A DNA stretch of 18,811 bases from JBGFRR01 sp041695045 (GCA_041695045.1 JBGFRR010000035.1:1-18811), one strand, 5' to 3'; shown: positions 1-7,770, counted from the first letter of the stretch. The notes: generated by a model from the sequence alone, not told the origin. Numbers and translations are program-made.

Positions 1-472
1 TCGAGCAACACGTATCGTCACTGAAGGACATGAATAAACAAGCATTGGTGTGTTCCCCTAAGGCAGGTAGATTGGTTGAGGGGAATATCAAAAACGGGGG
101 GTAATGTCAAGGGAAAACTTTTGCTACGCGCCGTTGCCAACTCGTCTGCTCTGCCCAATTTTGAGGGTTTTCTATTCCATCTTTTTACCAGTGTGTTGAC
201 TCTTAGCGGCGTGGAGTGTACCTTAATACCCGTAAAATCTTTGCAATCGCTTCATTTTATTAGTTGTTGTATATCCCGATTAAGAGAGCAATCGAAGCTT
301 TATTTGTTCCTTACTGTCAAATAGTCGATTAGGGGATATCAACCAAAACAGGAGGCAGTTATTTAGGTTGCGGAGATGATGTTGTGCGTAATAGATGCTC
401 TATGATTGGCGGTAGCCTGTCTGCGTACCGTCGAAATAGTAGGGCAAAGTGTTCACAACCTAAGAGGAAGTT
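1..472. other. Leader region without a convincing gene
   Basis: This 472-base stretch is visibly AT-richer than the genes that follow. It holds only one short ATG-initiated frame (76-324), whose product is not recognisable and which has no Shine-Dalgarno site. A possible sigma70-like promoter is seen at 196-224. Two similar short strings, AGGGGAATATCAA near 79-91 and AGGGGATATCAA near 332-343, form an imperfect direct repeat of unknown meaning. The region most likely carries the promoter and untranslated leader of the transglycosylase gene, plus the end of whatever lies to the left. Confidence 0.5.
196..224 (+). promoter_or_regulatory. Possible sigma70-like promoter for the transglycosylase gene
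   Basis: TTGACT (196-201) and TACCTT (219-224) are separated by 17 bases. The match to the -10 consensus is only moderate, and the leader it implies would be about 240 bases, so this is a weak call. Confidence 0.25.
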
Positions 473-1225
473 TTGAGTAGAATCCTAATACTGGCTATTA
501 CCTTATCCATCCTTTTCTTTGCTACTCTCCTGCAATTCGGCTGTTATCAGCTTGTGGAATGGGTAGCATTCTTTCAAAAAAGCCCGCAAGTCGAATTCCC
601 TCCAGTCACCTTTGAAGCGCAGCCCAACCCTACGAAGGCCGGCCTTGACCCCCTGACGGAGCGGTCGTTAAGCCGTTTTGGGTCGATTATCAAGAAGTTT
701 TCGGGGAAGTATGAATTAGACTGGCGGTTAGTTCTGGCAGTTATGAGGCAGGAGTCCCGCTTCAAGCCTACGGCCGTGAGCCAAAAAGGAGCTTACGGAC
801 TGATGCAGATCATGCCCGTAACGGAAACAGAGATAATCGGCAAATTAGGCCTTGAGGAGGGGAAATCCCCTTATAACAACATCAAGGTTGGGACATACTA
901 TCTCCGCTCACTCTACCGGCTGTTCGGTCAGGCGCCGGAGGAGGACAGAATTCGCCTTACCCTCGCTGCATACAACGCTGGTATCGGCCGGATCCTTGAC
1001 GCCCGAGCTATCGTCGAGTATTTGGGGGATAACCCCAACTCATGGCGTGCTGTGCGGTATGCCCTTCCGCTCCTTTCCAAGCGGTACTACACCCTCCATC
1101 GACACATCTGGGAAGAAGGGCGGCCGGGAAGCGGCTACTTTGGCAACGATGCTGTCGCATCGGTGCTGGATTATGTAGAGAACGTTATGCAATATTATGA
1201 CGAGTATCGTCGTACACTGAACTAA
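473..1225 (+). CDS. Membrane-anchored lytic transglycosylase (SLT/GH23 fold)
   Basis: A peptidoglycan lytic transglycosylase, which cleaves the MurNAc-GlcNAc bond to leave 1,6-anhydro-MurNAc ends in the periplasm. The start is TTG at 473, chosen because GAGGAAG (464-470) sits just upstream. Residues 3-24 are a hydrophobic signal or anchor segment. The SLT domain covers about residues 75-215 and carries the family motifs in order: the catalytic glutamate E94 in MRQES, then GLMQ (109-112), then AAYNAG (165-170). The order and spacing fit the Slt70/MltE/MltC group. A cysteine at 24 (FGC) could be a lipobox, but a typical -3 leucine is missing, so I favour a simple anchor. The next gene begins 6 bases after the stop, suggesting cotranscription. 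Family assignment is secure; the cellular role (growth, division, or secretion-apparatus assembly) cannot be told from sequence. Confidence 0.9.
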   Translation: MSRILILAITLSILFFATLLQFGCYQLVEWVAFFQKSPQVEFPPVTFEAQPNPTKAGLDPLTERSLSRFGSIIKKFSGKYELDWRLVLAVMRQESRFKPTAVSQKGAYGLMQIMPVTETEIIGKLGLEEGKSPYNNIKVGTYYLRSLYRLFGQAPEEDRIRLTLAAYNAGIGRILDARAIVEYLGDNPNSWRAVRYALPLLSKRYYTLHRHIWEEGRPGSGYFGNDAVASVLDYVENVMQYYDEYRRTLN

Positions 1226-1231
1226 GCTCCC

Positions 1232-1924
1232 ATGCCTTCCGGCGTCCGATTGCTTCTTGCTGTTGTTCTTGTAGTTTCCAACATCCAGGCTCAGGATTTG
1301 TCCGCCTTAGGCGGACTGGATGTTTCTTTTTTCCGGCAGATCAACGACCGGCAGACAGAAGGGGATGGGCCGATTGAGTATGTCGATAGGCTCAGTATTC
1401 CGGTCATGTTGATCACACCAACGGTAATGATCATCTATGGAACGGCTGAAGACCGGGAAGTTTTCGAAAGCGGCATGATGGCGGCAGCGTCGGAGCTTCT
1501 TGCTTTTGGTACGACCTCAGTGCTCAAGGCCATCGTTGGCCGCCCGCGGCCGTTCGAGGCCCTGGAGGATGTGCGCGTGAAGCATCGTACATCGGCCAGC
1601 GGCACGTCGTTCCCATCGGGGCACTCATCAACCACGGCCGCGCTCGCAACGATGCTCATCATTCGTCATCCGAATGTCGGCGTCGTCATCCCCTCGCTCC
1701 TGTGGACAGCAGCGGTTGGTTACGGACGGATCTATCTTGGCGTGCACTATCCGAGTGATGTGGTGGGAGGATTTCTTCTCGGCATTGCCTCTGCTCTTGT
1801 GATTCACAGCATGGAAGCCGATTTCCGGAAGATGGGAGATTGGTTGTTCGGAAAGCGAATCCCATACGGCATCACCCCCACGCCGAGGGTATCGTTGTTT
1901 TCTGTTTCTATTCCCATGAACTGA
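1232..1924 (+). CDS. Secreted PAP2-family phosphatase
   Basis: A PAP2 (type 2 phosphatidic acid phosphatase) superfamily protein, probably acting on lipid phosphates such as phosphatidate, phosphatidylglycerophosphate or undecaprenyl diphosphate at the outer face of the inner membrane. The three signature blocks are present: K99 to R106-P107 (KxxxxxxRP), PSGH at 128-131, and G165-R166 through H172 to D176, where a glycine replaces the usual serine before the arginine. Residues 1-20 look like a cleaved signal peptide ending in an AQA-like site. Further hydrophobic segments lie around 55-70, 150-162 and 177-192. It follows the transglycosylase by 6 bases, so the pair may act together in cell-wall or lipid-carrier metabolism. 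That link is inference; the substrate cannot be chosen from the sequence alone. Confidence 0.85.
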   Translation: MPSGVRLLLAVVLVVSNIQAQDLSALGGLDVSFFRQINDRQTEGDGPIEYVDRLSIPVMLITPTVMIIYGTAEDREVFESGMMAAASELLAFGTTSVLKAIVGRPRPFEALEDVRVKHRTSASGTSFPSGHSSTTAALATMLIIRHPNVGVVIPSLLWTAAVGYGRIYLGVHYPSDVVGGFLLGIASALVIHSMEADFRKMGDWLFGKRIPYGITPTPRVSLFSVSIPMN

Positions 1925-1926
1925 AT

Positions 1927-1943
1927 GTGGGGTGATGCCCCAC
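1927..1943 (+). repeat. Hairpin just after the PAP2 stop codon
   Basis: GTGGGG (1927-1932) pairs with CCCCAC (1938-1943) around a 5-base loop, two bases after the PAP2 stop. There is no T-run, so it is unlikely to be a classical intrinsic terminator. It may protect the 3' end of the message or belong to the hairpin cluster that follows. Confidence 0.6.
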
Positions 1944-1961
1944 GAGTGTACCTATCGTTAC

Positions 1962-2090
1962 AATGTCGCTCCTAACGGAGCTTGTACAGTTGTTGTAGAT
2001 TTGTGTTACCAACATCTTGTCCCTACGGGACGTCGCGGGCACTTCATGGAGAGTGCAAAAGCTCCGTCGGAGCGAGCTTTTGGTAGACCT
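1962..2090. repeat. Composite intergenic hairpin repeat (REP-like)
   Basis: Four inverted repeats are packed into about 120 bases of non-coding DNA. They are GCTCC/GGAGC with loop TAAC (1968-1981), GTCCC/GGGAC with loop TAC (2019-2031), GCACT/AGTGC (2039-2056), and a nested one in which CAAAAGCTC (2056-2064) pairs with GAGCTTTTG (2074-2082) while GCTCC/GGAGC (2061-2073) can form inside it. The GCTCC-TAC-GGAGC and GTCCC-TAC-GGGAC style matches a repeat I recognise from intergenic regions of Bacteroidota and relatives. I see only one copy here. Its presence argues against extending the downstream thioredoxin-like gene to the ATG at 2017. Confidence 0.7.
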
Positions 2091-2121
2091 TGCAGTTCGA
2101 GTTCGAAATCCTCATATTGGA

Positions 2122-3147
2122 ATGGCCATGGAACTCCAGCCTAAACTCATTCGTGCCCCGGAGCTGTTCGGCGATTTCTGGTTCAACTCCGACCCCCTCT
2201 CCGTCCGTGCCCTGCGCGGCTACGTGATGCTCATCGATTTTTGGGATTACAGTTGTGTCAACTGCCAGCGCACGCTTCCTTATCTGAATGAATGGCATCG
2301 TCGCTATCGCGAGTTAGGCTTAGTCATGGTGGGGGTGCACACACCGGAGTTCCACTTCGGCCGCAAGCCGGAGAATGTCCAGTGTGCCATTCGGGCCGCA
2401 GGCATCGAATATCCGGTGGTGATGGACAACGAGGCGTTCATCTGGAGTGCGTATGCGAACCGCTCCTGGCCGACGCACTATCTCATCGACAAAGACGGCT
2501 ACATTCGCTACACGCAGCACGGTGAGGGGCAGTATCAGGCGTTCGAGCGGGCAATTCAGGCGTTGCTGCGTGAAACCGGCGTGCAGGTTCACTCCATCCC
2601 GTTGATGGAGCCGCTGCGTGATGCCGACCAACCCGGAGCGGTCTGTTACCGTCCCACTAATGAAATCTACATCGGTTACCTCCGCGGCACCATCGGGAAC
2701 GTGGAAGGCTACCAACCGGAGTCGACTATCCACTACACAAACCCCGGCCTCTATCTTTCCAACCGCTTCTATGCAGATGGCGCGTGGTTGAGTGAGAAAG
2801 AGTTTCTCCGCTTCAACGGTCAGCCGGGTGGTGAAGGCTCGCTGGTACTTAGCTATGAGTCGCTGGAGGTCAATGCTGTGCTCGATTACCACGGCGGCGG
2901 TTCATCAGAGCTTCGCATCGAGCAAGACGGGATGCCGCTGAGCATAGAAAACAAGGGGGAGGACATCCGCCTGACGGCGGAGGGGATGAGCGTTGTGGAG
3001 GTGACAGAGCCGCGGATGTACAATCTTGTGAGGAACCCTGAATTTGGCGAGCACGTGTTGAAGCTTTCGACAGCCAGCCCGCATATCGAGTTCTACTCGT
3101 TTACCTTTACCACCTGCGCAATCCCTGAGCTCTTGATCAGAAACTAA
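2122..3147 (+). CDS. Thioredoxin-fold protein with DipZ-type C-terminal domain
   Basis: A 341-residue cytosolic-looking protein. Residues about 10-155 form a redoxin/thioredoxin fold with the active-site pair C45 and C48 (CVNC) and the cis-proline at 116 (SWPTHYLID). Residues from about 176 onward, beginning at the PTNEIYIGY block, resemble the beta-rich C-terminal domain of mycobacterial DipZ. DipZ itself has an N-terminal CcdA-like membrane domain; none is present here, nor is a signal peptide visible. The expected activity is thiol-disulfide exchange. I chose ATG 2122 because the frame could be extended to 2017 only through the hairpin repeat, and the redoxin fold begins right after residue 10; ATG 2128 is an equal alternative. 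No strong Shine-Dalgarno site is visible. The partner protein is unknown. Confidence 0.75.
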   Translation: MAMELQPKLIRAPELFGDFWFNSDPLSVRALRGYVMLIDFWDYSCVNCQRTLPYLNEWHRRYRELGLVMVGVHTPEFHFGRKPENVQCAIRAAGIEYPVVMDNEAFIWSAYANRSWPTHYLIDKDGYIRYTQHGEGQYQAFERAIQALLRETGVQVHSIPLMEPLRDADQPGAVCYRPTNEIYIGYLRGTIGNVEGYQPESTIHYTNPGLYLSNRFYADGAWLSEKEFLRFNGQPGGEGSLVLSYESLEVNAVLDYHGGGSSELRIEQDGMPLSIENKGEDIRLTAEGMSVVEVTEPRMYNLVRNPEFGEHVLKLSTASPHIEFYSFTFTTCAIPELLIRN

Positions 3148-3185
3148 GCGGTTGCTCTTCGGGGCAATTGTTGTTACCTTTTCAC

Positions 3186-3258
3186 GTGGCGATTTGAACG
3201 ACAGCTTGCCCGCCACATGCCGGACTCCAAGAGACTCGGCGATCACAAGAGGCTAAAG
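3186..3258 (+). ncRNA. SAM-II (metA-type) riboswitch with inserted hairpin
   Basis: The leader of metH carries the conserved parts of the SAM-II aptamer. P1 is formed by GTGGCG (3186-3191) and CGCCAC (3211-3216). The loop reads GATTTG followed by GCTTGC (3191-3209), and the downstream strand GCTAAA (3252-3257) supplies the pseudoknot partner. Between P1 and the GCTAAA strand lies an extra hairpin: GCCG 3219-3222 with CGGC 3237-3240, and inside it CTC 3225-3227 with GAG 3231-3233. SAM-II elements are known to repress methionine and SAM biosynthesis genes when SAM is bound. Here an intrinsic terminator follows 23 bases later, so transcription attenuation is the likely output. The call rests on remembered consensus, not on a covariance-model score. 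Confidence 0.82.
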
Positions 3259-3280
3259 CGTCGCCAACAATGAACCTTCG

Positions 3281-3306
3281 ACCCGGCGCGCATGCCGGGT
3301 TTTTTT
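3281..3306 (+). terminator. Intrinsic terminator in the metH leader (riboswitch expression platform)
   Basis: ACCCGGC (3281-3287) and GCCGGGT (3294-3300) form a perfect 7-bp stem with a 6-base loop, followed by an uninterrupted T-run (3300-3306) that ends exactly at the metH start codon. GCCGG at 3219-3223 in the aptamer insert is complementary to CCGGC (3283-3287) in the 5' arm, so it could act as an antiterminator strand. That alternative pairing is an inference. Confidence 0.85.
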
Positions 3307-6300
3307 ATGAGCTATCCCTTCCTCAAGCTCCTGAACGAAAAGATCATCGTCTTTGACGGTGCTACCGGAACGCATCTGCAGGGGCAGAACCTTTCACCCG
3401 ACGACTTCGGCGGCGAACGCTTCAACGGCTGCAACGAGTACCTTATGCTCACCAAACCATCGGCCGTTGAGAACGTGCATTGGGATTATCTTGAAGCGGG
3501 CTGCGACGTCGTCGAAACGAATTCCTTCGGCAGCACGCGCATCGTCCTCGCCGAGTACGGTCTTCAGGACAAAGCCTATCAACTCAACCTCGAAGCTGCA
3601 CGCATTGCCAAACGGATGGCGTCGGAGTACAGCACCGCTGCCCGCCCACGCTTTGTTGCCGGCTCCATGGGGCCGACCACGAAGCTCCCCTCACTCGGCC
3701 ACATCCACTTCAAGGAAATGGCGGAGGCGTACCGCGAGCAAGCACACGGTCTGATCGACGGCGGCGTTGACCTCCTCTGCATTGAAACCTGTCAGGATGT
3801 TTTGCAGATCAAAGCCGCGCTCTACGGCGTCTTTTCCGCATTTGAAGAGGCAGGGCGGCGAGTACCGGTGATTGTTTCGGTGACGGTCGAATCGGTCGGA
3901 ACGATGTTATTAGGCACCGAGATTTCCGCCGCTCTGACGGCCATCGAGCCGTACGATGTAGACGTGATCGGCATGAACTGCGCCACCGGACCCAAGGAAA
4001 TGTCGGACCACGTGCGCGTTCTTTCGTCTTCCAGTCCGTTGCCGATTTTCGTCATGCCGAATGCCGGCATTCCGGAAAACATTGGCGGCCGCGCTCACTA
4101 CCACCTCAGCCCAGACGACCTCGTTCACTATCTCTCGCACTTTGTCAAAGACCTCGGCGTGAACATCGTCGGGGGATGCTGCGGCACAACGCACGAACAT
4201 ATCCGCGCGCTCGTGGATGCGGTCGGCAATCTCTCGCCAATCTCCCGCCGCCAGGAATTCATCCCCTCCGCCTCCAGTCTGTATCAGGCGATGCCGTTCT
4301 ACATCGAGCCGCCGCCGGTGTTCGTGGGAGAGCGAACGAACGCAAACGGCAGCAAGCAATTCCGCGAGCTGCTTGCGCGGGAAGATTGGGAGGGCATCGT
4401 CGCCATGGGACGCGAACAGGTGAAGGAACAAGCCCACATGCTCGACGTGTGTGTGGCGTACGTTGGACGCGACGAAGTGCGCGACATGCGGGAGGTGATC
4501 TCGCGGTTCAACACGCAGGTCAGCATTCCGCTCGTGATCGACTCCACCGAGCCGCCCGCCATAGAAGAAGCGCTGCAGTTGACCGGAGGGAAGGCTGTTG
4601 TCAACTCCATCAACCTCGAAGACGGCGAAGAGCGGGCGACGCAGATCATCCGGCTGTGCAAGCAGTACGGCGCTGCGGTCATTGCGCTTACCATTGACGA
4701 AAGCGGAATGGCCAAGACCGCCGACGCCAAGCTCAACGTAGCGCGCCGGATCTATGAGCTTGTTGTGAACCGGCACGGGATGAAGCCGCACGACCTGATC
4801 GTTGACGCGCTTACCTTCACGCTCGGCTCCGGCGATGAGGAATTCCGCCGCGCGGGCCTGGAAACCATCGAAGCCATACAGCGCATCAAGCAGGAATTTC
4901 CGGGCGTTCACACCATCCTGGGTGTCAGCAACATCTCGTTCGGCCTTTCGCCGCACGCGCGCCATCCGCTAAACAGCGTTTTCCTCCACTACGCCGTCGA
5001 AGCGGGGCTCGACATGGCTATTGTCCATGCATCGAAGATCATGCCGCTCTATAGGATCGACGAACGCGGGCGGGAGCTGTGCCGGCAACTGGTGTTTGAC
5101 GAGCGGAAGTTCGAAGGAGAAGGAAACAACCGTCGCGTGGTATACGACCCTCTTATCGAACTGATGGCGTACTATGCAGAGCGCAAAGGAGAAGCGAAAC
5201 AGAAAACGGCGGTGCGGGGAGCGACGGTTGAAGAGCGTCTCACATACCGCATCATCGACGGGGAGCGGGTGGGATTGCAGCAGGACCTTGACGAAGCGCT
5301 GAAGCGCTACACTGCGCTGGATATCATCAACACCATCTTGCTCGAAGGGATGAAAGTGGTGGGAGAATTGTTCGGGTCGGGACAGATGCAGCTGCCGTTC
5401 GTGCTCCAGTCGGCGGAAGTGATGAAAGCGGCGGTGGCTTACCTCGAGCCGTTCATGGAGAAGAAAGAAGGGACGCACAAGGGGACGCTTGTGATCGCAA
5501 CGGTGAAGGGAGACGTTCACGACATCGGTAAGAATCTGGTCGATATCATCCTGACGAACAACGGCTACCGTGTCATCAACCTCGGCATCAAGTGCCCGGT
5601 CGAGACAATGCTGCATGCGGCGGAGGAGCACAACGCGCAGGCCGTCGGGATGAGCGGATTGTTGGTGAAGTCCACGCTCGTGATGAGGGAAAATTTAGAA
5701 GTCATGAACGAGCGCAACATCACACTACCGGTTATTCTCGGCGGTGCGGCGCTGACACGGCGGTATGTCGAGAACGACCTCCGTTCGGTCTATCGCGGTC
5801 CGGTCTTCTACGCCAACGATGCGTTCGACGGGCTGTCGCTGATGGAAAAGATTGTTGCCGGTTCGATCACGCCAACTGACGGTGTGCCCGAAGACGGTGA
5901 AGATGAAGTCCCGACGGGCGCGGAGGCGAAGATTGCGCTCGCATTGCAGTCCTCAGAGACGGGCGGGGCTGTTCAGATAGAGTCTGCCGTGGCAGCGATG
6001 CCGCGCCGCTCGGCTGTCTCGACCGATGTCTCCATCCCGAAGCCGCCGTTCTGGGGTACGCGGATTGTGCGAGATATTCCGCTTGACGAGGTGTTCCGGT
6101 ACGTGAATGACGTGGCGCTTGTTCGCGGTCAATGGAGAGTCGTTCGGGGCAAGTTGAGTGAGACGGAATACCAGAAAATTCTCAAAGAGCAAATCTACCC
6201 AGAGTTGGAGGCGCTCAAGGCCAAAGTTAACGCAGAAAAGCTTCTTGTTCCCCAAGTTGTCTACGGCTACTTCCCCTGCAATTCCGAGGGTGATGACGTG

Positions 6301-6840
6301 ATCATCTACAAAGCCTCAGAGCGACCTACCTTGGCAAAGGAGCTCCTGCGTTTCACCTTCCCGCGCCAACAGCACGCACCGTACCTCTGTTTGGCAGACT
6401 ACTTCGCGCCGGTGGATTCGGGTACAATCGATGTTGTGGCATTTCACCTTGTTACTGTTGGCCGAAAGGCTTCTGAATATTCTCGGCACCTCTTTGAATC
6501 CAACCAATATAAAGACTATCTTTATTTCCACGGGTTGAGCGTGGAAAGCGCCGAGGCGTTGGCAGAACTCTGGCACAAGAGAATTCGCGAAGAGTTGGAA
6601 ATTGCAGAAAGGGATGCGAAGGAGATCCGAAAGCTCTTTGCTCAGGGGTACCAGGGCTCGCGCTACAGCTTCGGGTATCCGGCCTGTCCGAATCTGGAAG
6701 ACCAGGCGAAGCTCTTCGAATTGCTCCAACCGGAACGGATTGGCGTCGAGTTGACGGAAGAGTTTCAGCTCGTACCCGAACAATCAACATCGGCTATCAT
6801 CGTGCATCATCCTGAGGCTCGGTACTTTACTGTTAAGTAA
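3307..6840 (+). CDS. metH: Cobalamin-dependent methionine synthase
   Basis: Transfers the methyl group from 5-methyltetrahydrofolate through cobalamin to homocysteine, giving methionine in the cytoplasm. All modules are present in the 1177 residues (E. coli MetH has 1227). The homocysteine domain has zinc ligands C225 (GMNCATG) and C291-C292 (GGCCGTT). The pterin-binding domain begins near 338 (FVGERTN). The cobalamin cap starts near 640, and the Rossmann B12 domain has D-x-H-x-x-G with the lower axial ligand H738. A variable linker covers about 855-905. The SAM-binding activation domain runs from about 910 and contains the RYSFGYPACPN block. The start is ATG 3307: an ATG at 3292 lies inside the terminator loop and would add five residues. 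No Shine-Dalgarno sequence is visible because the terminator T-run occupies that position. Expression should fall when SAM is plentiful, through the upstream SAM-II element. Confidence 0.97.
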   Translation: MSYPFLKLLNEKIIVFDGATGTHLQGQNLSPDDFGGERFNGCNEYLMLTKPSAVENVHWDYLEAGCDVVETNSFGSTRIVLAEYGLQDKAYQLNLEAARIAKRMASEYSTAARPRFVAGSMGPTTKLPSLGHIHFKEMAEAYREQAHGLIDGGVDLLCIETCQDVLQIKAALYGVFSAFEEAGRRVPVIVSVTVESVGTMLLGTEISAALTAIEPYDVDVIGMNCATGPKEMSDHVRVLSSSSPLPIFVMPNAGIPENIGGRAHYHLSPDDLVHYLSHFVKDLGVNIVGGCCGTTHEHIRALVDAVGNLSPISRRQEFIPSASSLYQAMPFYIEPPPVFVGERTNANGSKQFRELLAREDWEGIVAMGREQVKEQAHMLDVCVAYVGRDEVRDMREVISRFNTQVSIPLVIDSTEPPAIEEALQLTGGKAVVNSINLEDGEERATQIIRLCKQYGAAVIALTIDESGMAKTADAKLNVARRIYELVVNRHGMKPHDLIVDALTFTLGSGDEEFRRAGLETIEAIQRIKQEFPGVHTILGVSNISFGLSPHARHPLNSVFLHYAVEAGLDMAIVHASKIMPLYRIDERGRELCRQLVFDERKFEGEGNNRRVVYDPLIELMAYYAERKGEAKQKTAVRGATVEERLTYRIIDGERVGLQQDLDEALKRYTALDIINTILLEGMKVVGELFGSGQMQLPFVLQSAEVMKAAVAYLEPFMEKKEGTHKGTLVIATVKGDVHDIGKNLVDIILTNNGYRVINLGIKCPVETMLHAAEEHNAQAVGMSGLLVKSTLVMRENLEVMNERNITLPVILGGAALTRRYVENDLRSVYRGPVFYANDAFDGLSLMEKIVAGSITPTDGVPEDGEDEVPTGAEAKIALALQSSETGGAVQIESAVAAMPRRSAVSTDVSIPKPPFWGTRIVRDIPLDEVFRYVNDVALVRGQWRVVRGKLSETEYQKILKEQIYPELEALKAKVNAEKLLVPQVVYGYFPCNSEGDDVIIYKASERPTLAKELLRFTFPRQQHAPYLCLADYFAPVDSGTIDVVAFHLVTVGRKASEYSRHLFESNQYKDYLYFHGLSVESAEALAELWHKRIREELEIAERDAKEIRKLFAQGYQGSRYSFGYPACPNLEDQAKLFELLQPERIGVELTEEFQLVPEQSTSAIIVHHPEARYFTVK

Positions 6841-6846
6841 GAAGGC

Positions 6847-7059
6847 ATGAAAATCCAGTATAACAGAAAAGAGGATGTGCTCCTGATCCACGTAGCGAAG
6901 GGAAAGGTCGATTTTGCGGAAGAAGTTGGCGATATGATTGTTCATTATTCAAAGGACAACAAGCCGCTGCTGCTTGAGGTCTTGGACGCATCAGATTTCT
7001 TGGCTGTACTGACCAGAACGATCGCCAGAGCTGAGTCGGGCAAAAAGGTTGAGGTATAG
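6847..7059 (+). CDS. DUF2283-like small protein
   Basis: A 70-residue protein beginning MKIQYNRKEDVLLIHV, the typical opening of DUF2283 proteins (family pattern: MKI-Y-x-x-E-x-D-x-L-Y-I). The central EEVGDMIVHYSKDNKPLLLEVLDAS block also fits the family. The function of DUF2283 is not established; members are often next to a DUF4258 protein in pairs that resemble toxin-antitoxin modules, but no such partner lies here. It starts 6 bases after metH, with a weak AAGAAGG at 6839-6845, and would be carried on the metH transcript. Its residues 50-70 (FLAVLTRTIARAESGKKVEV) are not typical and may be a local extension. Confidence 0.65.
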   Translation: MKIQYNRKEDVLLIHVAKGKVDFAEEVGDMIVHYSKDNKPLLLEVLDASDFLAVLTRTIARAESGKKVEV

Positions 7060-7116
7060 ATATCGACTGCTGGCCGATCTTCCCACAACTCACTGCTCAC
7101 AACTTCTGGTACCTCT

Positions 7117-7752
7117 ATGCCCAACCTCGTCCTTCTTCGCCACGGCGAATCGCAATGGAATCTCGAAAACCGTTTTACCGGCTGGGTGGATATTCCACTC
7201 TCATCCCGCGGAGAGCAAGAAGCTCGGGAAGCCGGAGAAAAACTGAGATCGTTCAAGTTTCATCGGGCTTATACATCGGTGCTCAAGCGCGCGATCGATA
7301 CGCTCATGATTGTTCTTGAGGTGATCGGCCAGAAGGGTATCCCCATTGAATACGACCAGGCCCTCAACGAGCGCCATTACGGGGCGCTGCAGGGGAAGAA
7401 CAAGGCGGAGATTGGCCAGCAATATGGGGAAGAACAGTTGAAAATCTGGCGCCGAAGTTACGATGTACCTCCGCCGAGGGAGATGACGGAACTCAACCCG
7501 GATGGCATCAGCGAGAGCCTGAAAGACACCGCTGCACGCACGCTTCCGTACTTTGAATCGAAAATCCTCCCGCGTATTCTTGCCGGCGAGGATATTCTCG
7601 TCTCCGCGCACGGCAACAGTCTTCGTTCCATCGTCATGAAGCTCGACGAACTTTCCAAAGAAGAAGTCCTCGAGCTGAACATCCCCACCGGCGCTCCCTT
7701 GCTATATGTATATGACGACGAAGGGAACATCGTTGAGCGGAAGTACCTCTAA
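7117..7752 (+). CDS. gpmA: 2,3-bisphosphoglycerate-dependent phosphoglycerate mutase
   Basis: Interconverts 3- and 2-phosphoglycerate in glycolysis and gluconeogenesis through a phosphohistidine. The histidine-phosphatase signature is at the N terminus (LLRHGESQWN, phospho-acceptor H9). The other catalytic residues are E85 in LNERHYGALQG and H165 in SAHGNSLR. The substrate loop has FTGWVDIPLS at 20-29. At 211 residues it is shorter than the roughly 250-residue E. coli enzyme; the middle and C-terminal segments are trimmed, as in many short bacterial dPGMs. No strong Shine-Dalgarno site is seen before the ATG. It lies 57 bases after the DUF2283 gene on the same strand. Confidence 0.93.
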   Translation: MPNLVLLRHGESQWNLENRFTGWVDIPLSSRGEQEAREAGEKLRSFKFHRAYTSVLKRAIDTLMIVLEVIGQKGIPIEYDQALNERHYGALQGKNKAEIGQQYGEEQLKIWRRSYDVPPPREMTELNPDGISESLKDTAARTLPYFESKILPRILAGEDILVSAHGNSLRSIVMKLDELSKEEVLELNIPTGAPLLYVYDDEGNIVERKYL

Positions 7753-7770
7753 CAGACCGCGAAACTGTTC

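Noticed and set aside
76..324. An 82-residue open frame in the left leader
   Set aside because: No recognisable product or Shine-Dalgarno site. The frame lies in low-GC DNA unlike the genes around it.
2017..2121. Longer N terminus for the DipZ-like protein
   Set aside because: The extra 35 codons run through several hairpins of an intergenic repeat and add no domain. The redoxin fold begins just after the ATG at 2122.
3292..3306. Earlier metH start at ATG 3292
   Set aside because: The codon lies in the loop and arm of the leader terminator, and the five extra residues have no counterpart in the family.
3910..4965. A 351-residue open frame on the minus strand inside metH
   Set aside because: It is opposite a well-conserved coding region and its product has no family-like features. 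Long antisense frames are expected in GC-rich genes.
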